28,702 nt of DNA from Pigoraptor chileana (Eukaryota; Opisthokonta; Filasterea). The stretch covers positions 1-28,702 of the forward strand of contig CALSCR010003089.1 of assembly GCA_943704495.1 (NCBI GenBank). Direction: 5' to 3'. Both the position numbers and the translations under genes were made by a program. This document shows, one piece after another, positions 9,526 to 19,892 of the stretch (positions are counted from its first letter, which is position 1; each line of letters starts with the position of its first letter). The notes under the pieces were generated by a model, which was given only the letters and a program-made list of their open reading frames with translations, ran no database searches and was not told where the DNA came from.

Positions 9526-10530
9526 TCACACACTGACAGGATGCCTCGGTGTCGCATGCCGCATCACGTGCCTGTGGAAGTCGCGGTCCATCGGCCGCAG
9601 CGTCGGGGGCGTATATTCCCGCCACTCACACGACGGATTGGCGACCATTCGTTGGAACAAATCGGCCGCGCGCAGATGTGGCCGCGACGCCGCCTCAATT
9701 GCAAGACGCGCCGCTTCCTCGGCATGAGCCGCTTCGTCCTCTGTACGTGCACGCGAGTTCGATCGCGACAGGCGACGCACGACTTCCTGTGACATTGTTC
9801 GCGAGCGGCGGCGCATGCTCTGTCGGGAAACAGTCGACGGCGACCGTCCCGGAATCTCCGCCGTCGGATCCAAGTCCGCGCGCTGGTCTCCATCGCCACT
9901 CGAAGCACGCCCACGCTCCATGCCGTCGATTGACAGAGCGTCACTGTCCGCATCGGGCCTCGGCGCAGACGCCTCGTCAAATGTGCCGAATCCGGGCGAA
10001 CTGCGGCGGGAAGATGGAACAAGAGGGGCGGAGGCGTTGTCATCAGCCGCGACGGACCCTTCCGCCACCTCGGTGGATGTCGGCGGACGGGATGCGTCGT
10101 TGTCGCCCGCATCCGTCGTCAGCTCCTGTCTACTCTCCGCGGCCGTTTCGCTGCTTCTGTCGGCAATGTTGAGCATTTCGCTTGATCCAGGGCTTGCGGC
10201 GAGCGGAACAGAACCGTATCTCACCGCCAGACCGCTGCCGAGAAGCGTCGAGTCGACACCCGCGAGCATATCCTCCATGCGCGCTTCTTCGGCAGTCCTA
10301 CTAACACGAGCGCTCTTGCTCACTGGGGCAGCCGCACTCGACCGCCGCCGCAGCTTTTCATTGTCGCGGGTGTCGGCGGCGGGGACGGGCGGCACAGTTC
10401 CATCCGGGGTGCTTACGAAGGCTGACTCCGGCGCAGCAGCGTCAGGCGGGTGCATTGCGGGATACTTCTGACCCACGCGGGCGTAGAGTGCGCCGTGTGT
10501 CGCCACGCGCCGAAACCGCTTCTCCGTGAT
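9526..10530 (-). other. Long low-complexity C-terminal tail of the channel
   Basis: The part of the last channel exon after the final membrane helix. It encodes about 330 residues rich in Ser, Ala, Asp and Arg, with clusters such as [17 protein letters not shown] and RLSRSNSR. These resemble basophilic kinase sites. The final 60 residues regain a more ordered composition ([17 protein letters not shown]). The antisense strand also stays open here (9815-10471), which I attribute to GC-rich codon bias. Confidence 0.7.
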
Positions 10531-13500
10531 CAGATACGCCGGAATGACAAGCAGCGCAAAGGGTATCATGAAAAGGAACGCACTGGATTTCTTCAGACTA
10601 AGCACGCCAATAACCGATATCTGCGCATGGTTTTCAATGTATGTGTGAGTGCGAGTGTGGTTGTGCGAGCGTGCGTGCATTTGTGTGGTTGTGTGTACAA
10701 GTGGGGTGGGGGAGGGGGAGGCCGATAGGCAGAGGTGGCCACGGATGAAGGCAGGCTTAAGTTGCTGCACTCACGACACGAATCACACAAAAAAGCCGGA
10801 TGCAGTCCACGAGATACTGCGTTGACATAGAAACCAAAAAAATGCTCCGACAATCCACCTGACCACCGCCGATCGTCTCAAGTGTACCCACCACCATGAC
10901 GCACTGCGACACACACGACGCGCCAAACGAATTTCTGAACATGCGACCGTATCCCTCGAACGGTTTCGAGTGAACGTAGGTGAAGTTGTAGAGCGCGACA
11001 AACCATCTCGCGAGGAAATAGGCGGCCGTGAACACGAGGATGAAAGGAAAGAGCACGCTGTATGTCAGACTAATCATCGAGATGAGGAGGTCGTTGCCGT
11101 ACGCCTCTGCATAGTCAAACCGCCGCCGCTGTGCGCGGACATGATGCAGGGAGTCACGTGATCCATTAGTGCGACACACGACCCACACACGACGGTACTG
11201 TGAAGGCATTTCGCACATACAACTGCACAAATAACAGCATTTGCTGAAAACATATACCGAACAAACCACGGCGGGACTTCGTTTGACCCAACAGAAAGCA
11301 CCACACAACATGACACCACACGACAAGAAACGACACGACACCACACGACAAGAAACGCCACGACACCACACGACAAGAAACGACACGACACCACACGACA
11401 AGAAACGACACGACACAACACGACAAGAAACGACACGACACAACACGACACCACACAACACGACACCACATGACAAGAAACGACACGACACCACACGACA
11501 AGAAACGACACGACACAACACGACCAGAAACGACACGACACAACACGACCAGACACATACATCTTTCTTTATATATACACATGCACACACCTGCGCCTTT
11601 GCGTAATCCGTGGGCGTGCGACAGCGGAACGCAATATTAAACCAGTAAGAGAGGAGATCAATTGGCTTGATCAGGTCCACCCACGCACCCGCAGCCGACA
11701 CCATGACGTACTGGATGAAGAAGTAGCCCTGGGCGGGGATGGACTGCCCCAGGGTGTTTACGATCGAGATGGGACTGTCGATGAGCTGTTCCAGTCTGTT
11801 AAAGATGCTTCCCGCAACAACCGACACGAGAAACACGTTCACTATAAGAAAGGCGAGATATTTGACGAGGACGCTGGCTTCCTGCTCCGAGTGGCTGGTG
11901 CGCGCCTGAAGCGTGGACACCCAGCGGATGAACGGGAGGACGAGGTTTGTCACAAAGAGAAGAAGCAACGCCGGCAGATATCCCTCGATGAACGCCGTAA
12001 CAACTGGAATGTCCAGGAAGACCTTCACCCAGTGGAAATGGTCCTGTGTTGTTGCGAATTCAAAAACAAATGCACAAAAAAAAAACAATAAAACCAAACC
12101 CAAAACAGAAATGCAAAATCAGCAACGGAGGAAAAAAATGGAGCGACAGCAAGTGTTTATATGTGTGCACGTGCTCACTGTTTGGCACACAGGTTGTTGG
12201 ATCAGCCGGGTTTGAATGATTTCACGCGGTACAGCTTTGCAGAAACATTCATATTGACGCGTGGAAAACAACAACAAAGTCGTTCCGAACATGCAACTGA
12301 GTCTCATTCAAACAGCGACACACACACACACACACCTTCTGTGAGAGCTGCGAGAGATTTGCCAATCCCTGAATAAACGTAACTGGCACAGACCTTCACG
12401 TGCATCATTTCATGTTGTCCATATGGGAATTTACACGTCAGCTACTAATGGGCAGAAAAGGAGACAAATGCGACGGGAGCGACACATTTGGCGAAGCAAG
12501 GCAACAATGAGCCAAATCAAGACAAACGAGACGAAACCCACCAGAAAAAGATAAGGAAGAACATGCACGTGTACATGAGCACCGAGCCAATCAGTCGACG
12601 CCACAGGGGCGTGCCCAGGTTGTTCCAGAAGACGTCATTGGGTTCGGGTGCCTCGGTCACGTGGCACACCCAGGGATTGTCGCTGATCTGCATACACCCA
12701 CGCGCAGAAATATACGCACGTATTTCCAACAATACAAAGCAGCATTGCCAAAGACATCGACTTTAATAAAAATGCACAATCGACTCACTTTCCGACAACT
12801 GCCAGTAACACGGTCTATCATGTACTAGCACTCGCACTTCGTCATTCATCCACAAGACATAGTCATACACCCACATACACCCACACATACACACACAGAT
12901 ACAGCAGGGTGGCAGCAACAGCAACATGCGGATGAGACGGTACGCATGAGCACGTGGCAGTTGACATAGTACATTACCTGCGCCTGCGCACACGCGGCCG
13001 CCGTGAGAGCAGAGTTGAAAGTGACGATTGCCGTGCCCGTCTGCACAGGCGATCCCTGTTTACATGCGATTGAGTCAGTGAGCGAGTGAGTGAGTGATTA
13101 AATGGGCATGATTGTGTGAGTGTAGTGTGAGTGTGAGTGTGAGTGTGGTGTGTGAGTGTGTGAGTAAGTGAGTGTGCACGAGTGTGTGTGTGGGATTGAT
13201 AGCGCGTGTGTTTTACGTAAGCATGCAAATACGTGCAAGTGCGTGCGTGTGTCACGGCTTGAGTCAGAGAATACATTCGGTGGCTCAAACTTCTACCAAA
13301 CGTATACAGAGATACACAACAAACAACAAAAACACGAATACGGAACAACTGAAATTTTGATGTGGGCGCATGTATTAATTGCGCAGATCATTCGCTGCTA
13401 CCAACAAAGCAGATAGTGGGTGCGTAGTACTTAAGCATGTTGCGTGTGTGTGTGTGAGTGCACGTGCATGTTGAAGAACTTGCCTTTACGTACAACGCCT

Positions 13501-15530
13501 GCGCCTCGTCAATTTCTTTGACGGTGCGTCGTAATTCTTCGGCGAGGTGGTCGATCTTGTCGACCTTTTTCTTGTCTCCACGTGGATCCACTGTTAATGT
13601 CGGCCGCGTGCCTTTCTTCTCAAAACGAATGTTCGCAATTTCGAGATCTGCAGTTGAATAAATCGCATTTCGTTGTTGCGATGTTTGTGGAAGGCATCAC
13701 ACGGAGAGTCGTGGTGCGGTGTGAGAACACGATATACATGCATGTTTGAGTATATGTGTTTGGGTATATGACAGGATAGTGTACATGCGTGTATGCGCAC
13801 ATGCGTCTGTTTCTGTCACTATAAATGCATAAGTATGTCCCCAGTGCATGTCATGCAAGCGTATGCCTGTTCGCATGCACTCACGAACCCCTCCATTTGG
13901 GATACCAGGGGCATTCCACTGCATTGCAACGCACCTCTGCATATTTTGTTCTCCTTGCGACGCAGAGAGCTGAGCTGCTTGCAGTCGGGCACGGGGACGG
14001 CTCTCACAATCGCACCAGGAAACATCGAGTCGAAAAACGATCTCACATCTTCCTCCTGCGATGGGGCATGGTGGATGCCCACGACAAACAAGACAAAAAA
14101 AACACAATAACAAAAAAGACAGCAAAGATATAAACAAGCCGCAACAGTAGCATGAGTAAAACAAGAACATCACGCATAACGTGAGGCAAGCAATCACAAT
14201 ACAAACAGGCAAGCTTGCACGCACTCTGGTACTCTGTGGGCCACACACGCAGGCAGAAGTGAGAGTGAATGCACACAACGCACATACACACAAAAGTGCA
14301 CACACACATAATACACAAACATGGGTGGGCATGCACGACTAACAGGCACCCAAAAGGGCTTGAATTCAGTGCGCACCTGCTCGGCCACTTCGAGCTGCCT
14401 GCTCTTGAAGGGGTAGTTGTGTGTGACTATGCTATACTGCTCTATGGTTGGGGCATCGCGCATCTCGTTGCGCAATTGGCAATACTGCGCCGCGCATCAC
14501 CACACATGGAAATGTAACACCAACAAACAGACATAAAAGAAGTATGGTGAGTTCAAAGCAGGCCTAAACAGGCAATAAGAAGCATCCACAATTTGAGGTC
14601 CAAGGTTACAGCATCGCATTCAGCGCATTGACAGTCAAATGGATGAACAAAAATACAGACACACAGAGGCATGCAGACACAGAGGCATGCAGACACACAG
14701 ACACACAGGCACAAACAGACACGAAGACACACACACATGCATACCCACGCGGCCATATTCCCGGTAGAGTGCAATCCACATGATGACCAGGAACAGCGAG
14801 CCCATTACGGACGCCGCCCACAGCTTGTCGGACCCCGGGGCAAGGTTTGCGAGGGAGATCACATTCAGCCCCGACACATACGCCGGGTTGTCAGATGGCA
14901 GGTTACTCATTTCGCCACTGCCGTTGATTGGAATCAGCGTTACGAGCACAAGAAGAGCGAGAAGACCAAACGTAAACGCCATCTTCCGCTGGAATCTGAC
15001 GTACATGGCCGCATCAAGGCCGCGGTGCCGCAGAAGCCACATGGTGTTTACGCGCAGCGTGGGGAGGATCCATGCCACAAAGCCCGGCGGAGCAGGAAGC
15101 ACATCAGCCCCGACCCTGTTTATAGCGGTGGAAGATGCAATGGAGGGGGGGGGGGATGAGAGAACGCTGCTATGCATACACGTTTCTGGCACAATGATTC
15201 ACATATAATTCTCGACAGAGGGCATCCGGGAGAGCGAGACAGAGAGCAGTCCACGGGACCCATCTTTCCGCTAACACTCACACATACTTGCACGTACATC
15301 ATCCCACACACATACACATAGATCGACGCACATAGACACGCACACACACACACATACACACGCTTCCGAACGCACCCAAGACTTCTCGGCGAGAAAAACC
15401 GCGGCGATCGCGTGCGGGCTATGCAGAAGATGAGCACACACAAGAGAGACACGCTTGTGTTGAGGACGAAGCTGACAACAAACTTGTGCTCGGTGTCTTC
15501 CGAAGAGCCGGTCGTCGAATTGCCCGCCAT
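9526..15530 (-). CDS. TMEM63: TMEM63/OSCA (CSC1-like) osmosensitive cation channel, 1030 aa, eleven exons
   Basis: Exons in coding order: 15376..15530, 14749..15115, 14377..14484, 13935..14055, 13490..13647, 12978..13055, 12542..12687, 12336..12393, 11591..12043, 10775..11128, 9526..10620 (3093 nt, every junction GT-AG and in phase). Family members are plasma-membrane or endomembrane channels opened by membrane tension or hyperosmotic stress. Visible landmarks are: TM0 at about residues 17-38; the G-L-D-A-A motif at 84-88 before TM1 (97-117); TM2 at about 150-172; then the cytosolic domain with [25 protein letters not shown] and [10 protein letters not shown]. These are followed by the pore region: [54 protein letters not shown], and F-D-Y-A-E-A-Y. 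The last TM ends near 697. A tail of about 330 residues follows that is Ser/Ala/Asp-rich, with RR-x-S motifs. The tail is long for the family and probably regulatory. Confidence 0.9.
11321..11560 (-). repeat. 25-bp minisatellite inside channel intron 9
   Basis: On the + strand the unit is close to CGACAAGAAACGACACGACAC plus CACA. Unit starts keep an exact 25-bp register: 11321, 11346, 11371, 11396, 11421, a diverged unit at about 11446, then 11471, 11496, 11521 and a partial at 11546. It lies wholly within the intron 11129-11590. On the coding (-) strand all three frames are free of stop codons across the array. Confidence 0.92.
13080..13200. repeat. GTGAG/TG-rich array in channel intron 5
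   Basis: Imperfect (GAGTGT)n and (TG)n sequence within the intron 13056-13489. Similar CA or TG tracts occupy channel introns 2 (about 14650-14745, including repeated GCATGCAGACACAGAG-like units), 1 (about 15285-15362), 8 (a short TG run at the donor) and 10 (about 10630-10700). Confidence 0.85.
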
Positions 15531-16186
15531 TCTTCAACACAACAAAACCACTGCCGTCCGCGCGTGTATTATGCCACGTGCAGTGTCAGTGACACGTTAC
15601 GCCCCATGCGCTACTGAGCGAGCTCAATGGAGCCACAACAGAGACAAGAAAGTGTGTGTGTGTGTGTGTGTATGTGTGTGTGTGTATGTGTGTATGTGTG
15701 TGTGTGTGTATGTGTGTGTGTGCGTGTGTGCCTATGGTGCGTGTATCTGTGTGTGTGACGACGAGGCAGTTACGAAACGACAGAGACAAGTTGGAAACCC
15801 AAAAATATATTCTATGCGCTTTGAATTACTTCCCCACATGATCGCGACATTTGCAATGCAACGACTGTTGTAGTGTAAATGGGAAGGTGTGCTCAACTCC
15901 GACTGGAGGAGTGACGTCAGCCCACATGATGTCACGTGACTCGCGTGCACTCACGGACTTGGTCCAGCCTCTGAAGGCCGGCACAGTGACGGCTGAATTC
16001 ATTACAATTGATTCATATTTGAACACCGGTCTCTGTTTCAACACTCGCACAGAAGCGTCGTCGTGCTGAATAAGCGGCACCGCTGTTTGGATGGTTGGAA
16101 CCGGGTGAGAAAATCTGGATGGTGGCCGGTCCATGCCCACACCTTACGCGGTATGTCACAGTTTGCGGTGTGTGTTGCAGGGCGAC
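15531..16186. promoter_or_regulatory. Divergent promoter between channel gene and METTL4
   Basis: 656 bp separates the two start codons. It contains a (TG)n array (15651-15740), a perfect cAMP-response-type palindrome TGACGTCA (15912-15919) and a perfect 10-bp palindrome GTCACGTGAC (15931-15940), an E-box of the bHLH class. A likely 5'UTR intron of METTL4 runs from a GTGAGA donor at 16105 to a CAG acceptor at 16180, six bases before the ATG. The promoter function is inferred from position and motifs only. Confidence 0.5.
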
Positions 16187-16990
16187 ATGGCCGTCTGCTG
16201 GGAAGACGCCGCTAATCACCTGTTCATCATCGACGCATTGGGTGCCATCGACGACGCCAACGCCCCTCACGCGAGCAAAGCGGCGCTATTCGACGTCAGG
16301 ATTCCGTTTATACAATCATCAAACGGAAAGGCTTTGGTATGCAACTCTGCCATGTAAAGTTGTTTAATCTTATTATTACACATTTATTATATAGTGTACA
16401 GACTTACGCGTCATCGTTCGGTTGGTGTACAAGTGACAGCTCATTTATGCACAACGCCCTTACATTGATTACAGGCTCGTGTGGACGATCGTCACGTGCA
16501 CGGAGACATTGCTGCAGCCGGTGGCAATGGCACGACCGCAGGATGCGAACAGAGCATCCCATCAAACCAAGCACTTGCTGCATCCACCACGGGGCATGCG
16601 CACCACCAAGAGCCGGTCCATCATTGTCGCAAGCGCCGAAAGATCGCTCGATCCCCCAACAGTTGGAACGAAGGAGAGATTCGCGCACACGCAGCACACA
16701 TGTCCATTGCAGAGTGGCTGTGCGAGTCTCACGCAATTATACTCGATGCGTGGCGTGTTGTCTGTCCATTTGGTGAACCCCGTGGCCGTCTCCGTGAGTG
16801 CGATGAACAAGGCGATCCCCTCGGCAAGGAGTGCTTGCATCCAGATGCACCATCGATGTCTGAGCTCATAGGCATAGGTTGCGTGATGGGCTTGGATCGG
16901 TCCCCGTTGTACCTGAATGCAGGTGAGGATTTACACTGTGGGTATATTTGCACATGTGTATTTGCACATGTGTATATGTATGTGCGTATA

Positions 16991-17042
<52 letters not shown>

Positions 17043-17529
17043 CATGTAACCTTCTCTGTCCCTCGTTCCCCTCACTCCCTTACACGCGCCCCCCCCCCCT
17101 GCGGTACACACTCATACCCACCCACATATATATACCATCAGGCGGGGCGAATGGAGCAACCATCGAGCATCCCTTACGAGGATGTGCATTCAATAGAATT
17201 GTCGCAAACGTATGCGCCGTCCCGATGATCCTGTCGCCGGATGAGTGCAAGGCCTATGCTTGTAATGCATACATTGTACCGCCACACTCTGCATTTGCCG
17301 TGTCGGACATTGCAGACGCACCGCCGCTTCTTCTGCGAGGTAGGTCGCGTGAACAGAGTCCATACAGTGTACAGCGATGTACTTGGCTTGCGTACACAAC
17401 TTACATATGTCGCCCGTGGTTCACGCGTGTATTCAGCAGTTGTCCGTTGGATGTATCTGCGACTGCGTTAGTTAAGGAAGGGTGTGTACAGATTTGCATA
17501 TTGCAATCTGTTCCCATGCTCATATGCGA

Positions 17530-17600
<71 letters not shown>

Positions 17601-17776
17601 TCCCGCCCAAGCTCGGCCAATGGGTGGATTTCAATACATAGTGATGGATCCGCCGTGGGAGAACAAGTCTGTATCGCGGGGCAGCAAGTGGGTTGTATTT
17701 GCTTGGATGAATGTGGTGCATGGATGGATGTGATGCCATGCAATGATGGCCATGAACACGAGTGCTTGTGCGCGCC

Positions 17777-17829
<53 letters not shown>

Positions 17830-19495
17830 GTGCGTGTGCGCGTGTATGTATGTGTCTGTGTGTGCGCGTATGCGGGGTCTGCGATTAGATTGTCAGTAAG
17901 ATCGCGTGGACGGTAGCTGCATACTCGCGGGTGCCATCGATACCTTTCAAACTCAATAGAATCCCGAAGCACACTCACTAAATATAAGCATTTGCACACA
18001 ATCGAATTCAAAGGTATGCGACGATGGATCCGTCACGACTGACCGAACTTCCGATTCCTCGCTTAATGGCGACGGACGGCATTGTAGCAATCTGGGTGAC
18101 AAATAGACACCGTCACAGGGACTTTGTGACGTCCCAACTGCTGCCGCTGTGGGGTCTCCGCGTGATTGCAGAGTGGTATTGGCTCAAGGTGATTGGATGT
18201 GTTTGTGGGTGTGCATGCGTGTGCTTGTATGCATGTGGATGACTGTGTGCTATGTATGTATGTGCATGTGTGGCACTTTGACTCTGCCATATCATCGCAC
18301 TTACATCTCTGCATCTGTGTCTCTCCCTTGTGAAGTCCATGATTACAGCATAGACACTGGCTTGAACCTTACAGCCCTCCCTCCCTCTATCCCTCCCCTT
18401 TGTGTGATTCTTTTACTGAGCATATGAATGCTTATGATCGTATTTTTCGAATCACACTTCTGTTGTTATCGTCGGCGACACAGGTAACCCGCTATGGAGC
18501 GCCAGTCGTGCCTATGGACTCGCTCCACAAACATCCTTATGAATGTGTGATAATCGCAGCCCGCACATTGCGTCATCCCAACACGCGACGCCATCAGACA
18601 GCCGCAAATGACGCAACAACCGGTTGTGCGGCCCCGGACGCGCATGCGCCAGTGTCAGAGGTGGATCGCGCTGTCTTTGCATCCGTACCAAGTCGCATAC
18701 ACTCCAGGAAGCCGCATCTTGGGGGTCTGTGTATGTGCGTGTTTGTCTGTCTGGAAATTCGCCGAGCCTCTTTGTCTCTGTCTCTGCCTTTCTCTTTTGA
18801 AGTCCATGCGCCATCACGTAAGACACTGATTTTCATTGATTTTGACTATTTCTATATTTGCTCAGCCTGTTTATGCAATTCACTTTGTGCCCATTCATCC
18901 TTGCATGTTTCACCTAGCCTAATTTCAAACACTGATTATTGCTTGTTGGAGACAGAGTGTGGAGAATGCGATGCGACTGCTCATTTGTATCTCAAAATTT
19001 CGGAATGCAGACCTCCTCTCCCGGATGTATGGGCCTGGCATGACCGTGGCGCCTTCCATGCCGACGGAGACAGCCGTGGAGTCACGTGCACTAGCCCCAA
19101 CACCTATACCATCCCACACGTACACACCAACACCCACACCAACACCCACACCAACACCCACATCACACACACGAACAGTGCCGTCACTGCCGCATGCATC
19201 GTCATCAGTTGACACGACAACGGCAGACCCCCCGGATGCCACTGCGACGGCCCTCCCGCAGCGCAACACGCGTGGAATGCGCGTTCGGAAGCAGAAGGGC
19301 GTCCGGACTCCCTCTCGCTCCGACGCCGACACATCCCCCACACTGCACGACCACGTGTCTGGCCTGGAGCTGTTTGCAAGGTCGCTCACCCCCGGATGGA
19401 TGTCGTGGGGAAATGAGGCGCTGTCCCTTCAACACACGGGCTACTTTGATGCTCTGTGTCCACGAATACGGGGTGTTGGAGTGGCCTCTGAGTAA
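16187..19495 (+). CDS. METTL4: METTL4-type N6-adenine methyltransferase (MT-A70 family), about 592 aa, seven exons
   Basis: Exons: 16187..16336, 16475..16922, 17142..17339, 17612..17687, 18014..18188, 18484..18730, 19011..19495 (in phase throughout). METTL4 methylates adenine N6 (internal m6Am of U2 snRNA in animals; DNA 6mA has also been claimed). The ATG at 16187 aligns with the start of METTL4 proteins. N-terminal landmarks are A-L-F-D-V-x-I-P-F-I and a KRRK...N-E-G-E-I segment. The catalytic motif DPPW is at residues 278-281, followed by ENKSV. Next come I-A-I-W-V-T-N-R, W-G-L-x-V-I-A-E-W-Y-W-L-K, L-H-K-H-P-Y-E, S-V-P-S-R-I-H-S-R-K-P (to about 426), L-E-L-F-A-R (about 550-555) and G-W-M-S-W-G-N-E (about 560-567). 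The active-site residues expected of the family are intact. Between RMYGP and LELFAR lie about 110 extra residues, including a Thr-Pro repeat. The exon 6 donor could instead be 18724 (GTCTGT), which aligns slightly better but is a weaker site. Confidence 0.9.
16993..17042. repeat. (TA)n(TG)n compound microsatellite in METTL4 intron 2
   Basis: (TA)14 at about 16993-17020 is directly followed by (TG)11 at 17021-17042. An 11-base C run lies at 17089-17099. All are inside the intron 16923-17141, which is 219 bp (3n) and lacks stop codons in the flanking exon frame. Confidence 0.95.
17533..17600. repeat. (CA)n(TA)n microsatellite beside the METTL4 exon 4 acceptor
   Basis: (AC)24 at 17533-17580 and (AT)10 at 17581-17600, ending 11 bases before the CAAG acceptor of the exon that carries DPPW. 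Array-length changes here would alter branch-point or pyrimidine-tract spacing for the catalytic exon. Confidence 0.95.
17779..17822. repeat. (TG)n microsatellite in METTL4 intron 4
   Basis: About 22 uninterrupted TG units followed by degenerate TGCG/TG sequence to about 17870, inside the intron 17688-18013. Confidence 0.95.
19107..19165 (+). repeat. Coding Thr-Pro repeat in METTL4 (12-bp CACCAACACCCA units)
   Basis: A CA-rich array with a 12-bp period encodes T-P-T-P-T-P in METTL4 exon 7. It forms the core of the insertion in the catalytic domain. On the opposite strand it reads as alternating Gly-Val, which is an artefact. Confidence 0.9.
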
Positions 19496-19892
19496 ACGTG
19501 GTAGGCCGAGCTAATATGGCCAGGACTCGCCACAAGCGCACTGGACTAAGCTCAACCGATTGATTTTGATTCTCTATTTAATTTCAGCTTTTCATACAAA
19601 AGCGGGACAAAATGCACGCACACACACACATATAGACACAAAGCTACGCAATTGCAAACGACACGCGCGCGCACGACACGCAAACAACGGCCAACGGTAT
19701 GCGAGTTGGCTTTGTGGCGGGGAATACATTTGACACACACACACACACACACGTAAGCTCACGACAAAGAGCAAAAAGACAGAATTACTGCGTTCAAAGC
19801 CAGCAAAAATGTGGGTGATGCTCTCCATCAGAGAGTAAATCAGACGCCGTTGTGCACACAGCCGCAGGCCACGACACAACACGCGCGTCGCA
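19496..19892. other. Convergent spacer between METTL4 and SRP14
   Basis: About 400 bp between the two stop codons, holding both 3' untranslated regions. CA-rich runs lie at about 19617-19640 and 19733-19752. No open frame with recognisable content is present, and I see no clear polyadenylation hexamer. Confidence 0.6.

Noticed and set aside
9815-10471. 218-codon open frame antisense to the channel tail
   Set aside because: Shadow of the low-complexity GC-rich tail. Ser/Ala-rich on both strands with no independent signal.
15851-16069. Upstream frame starting at 15851 (with later ATGs at 15926 and 15929) as the METTL4 N-terminus
   Set aside because: It stops at 16069, before the likely donor at 16105, and does not resemble METTL4. 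The ATG at 16187 matches the family start, so this is treated as 5' leader.
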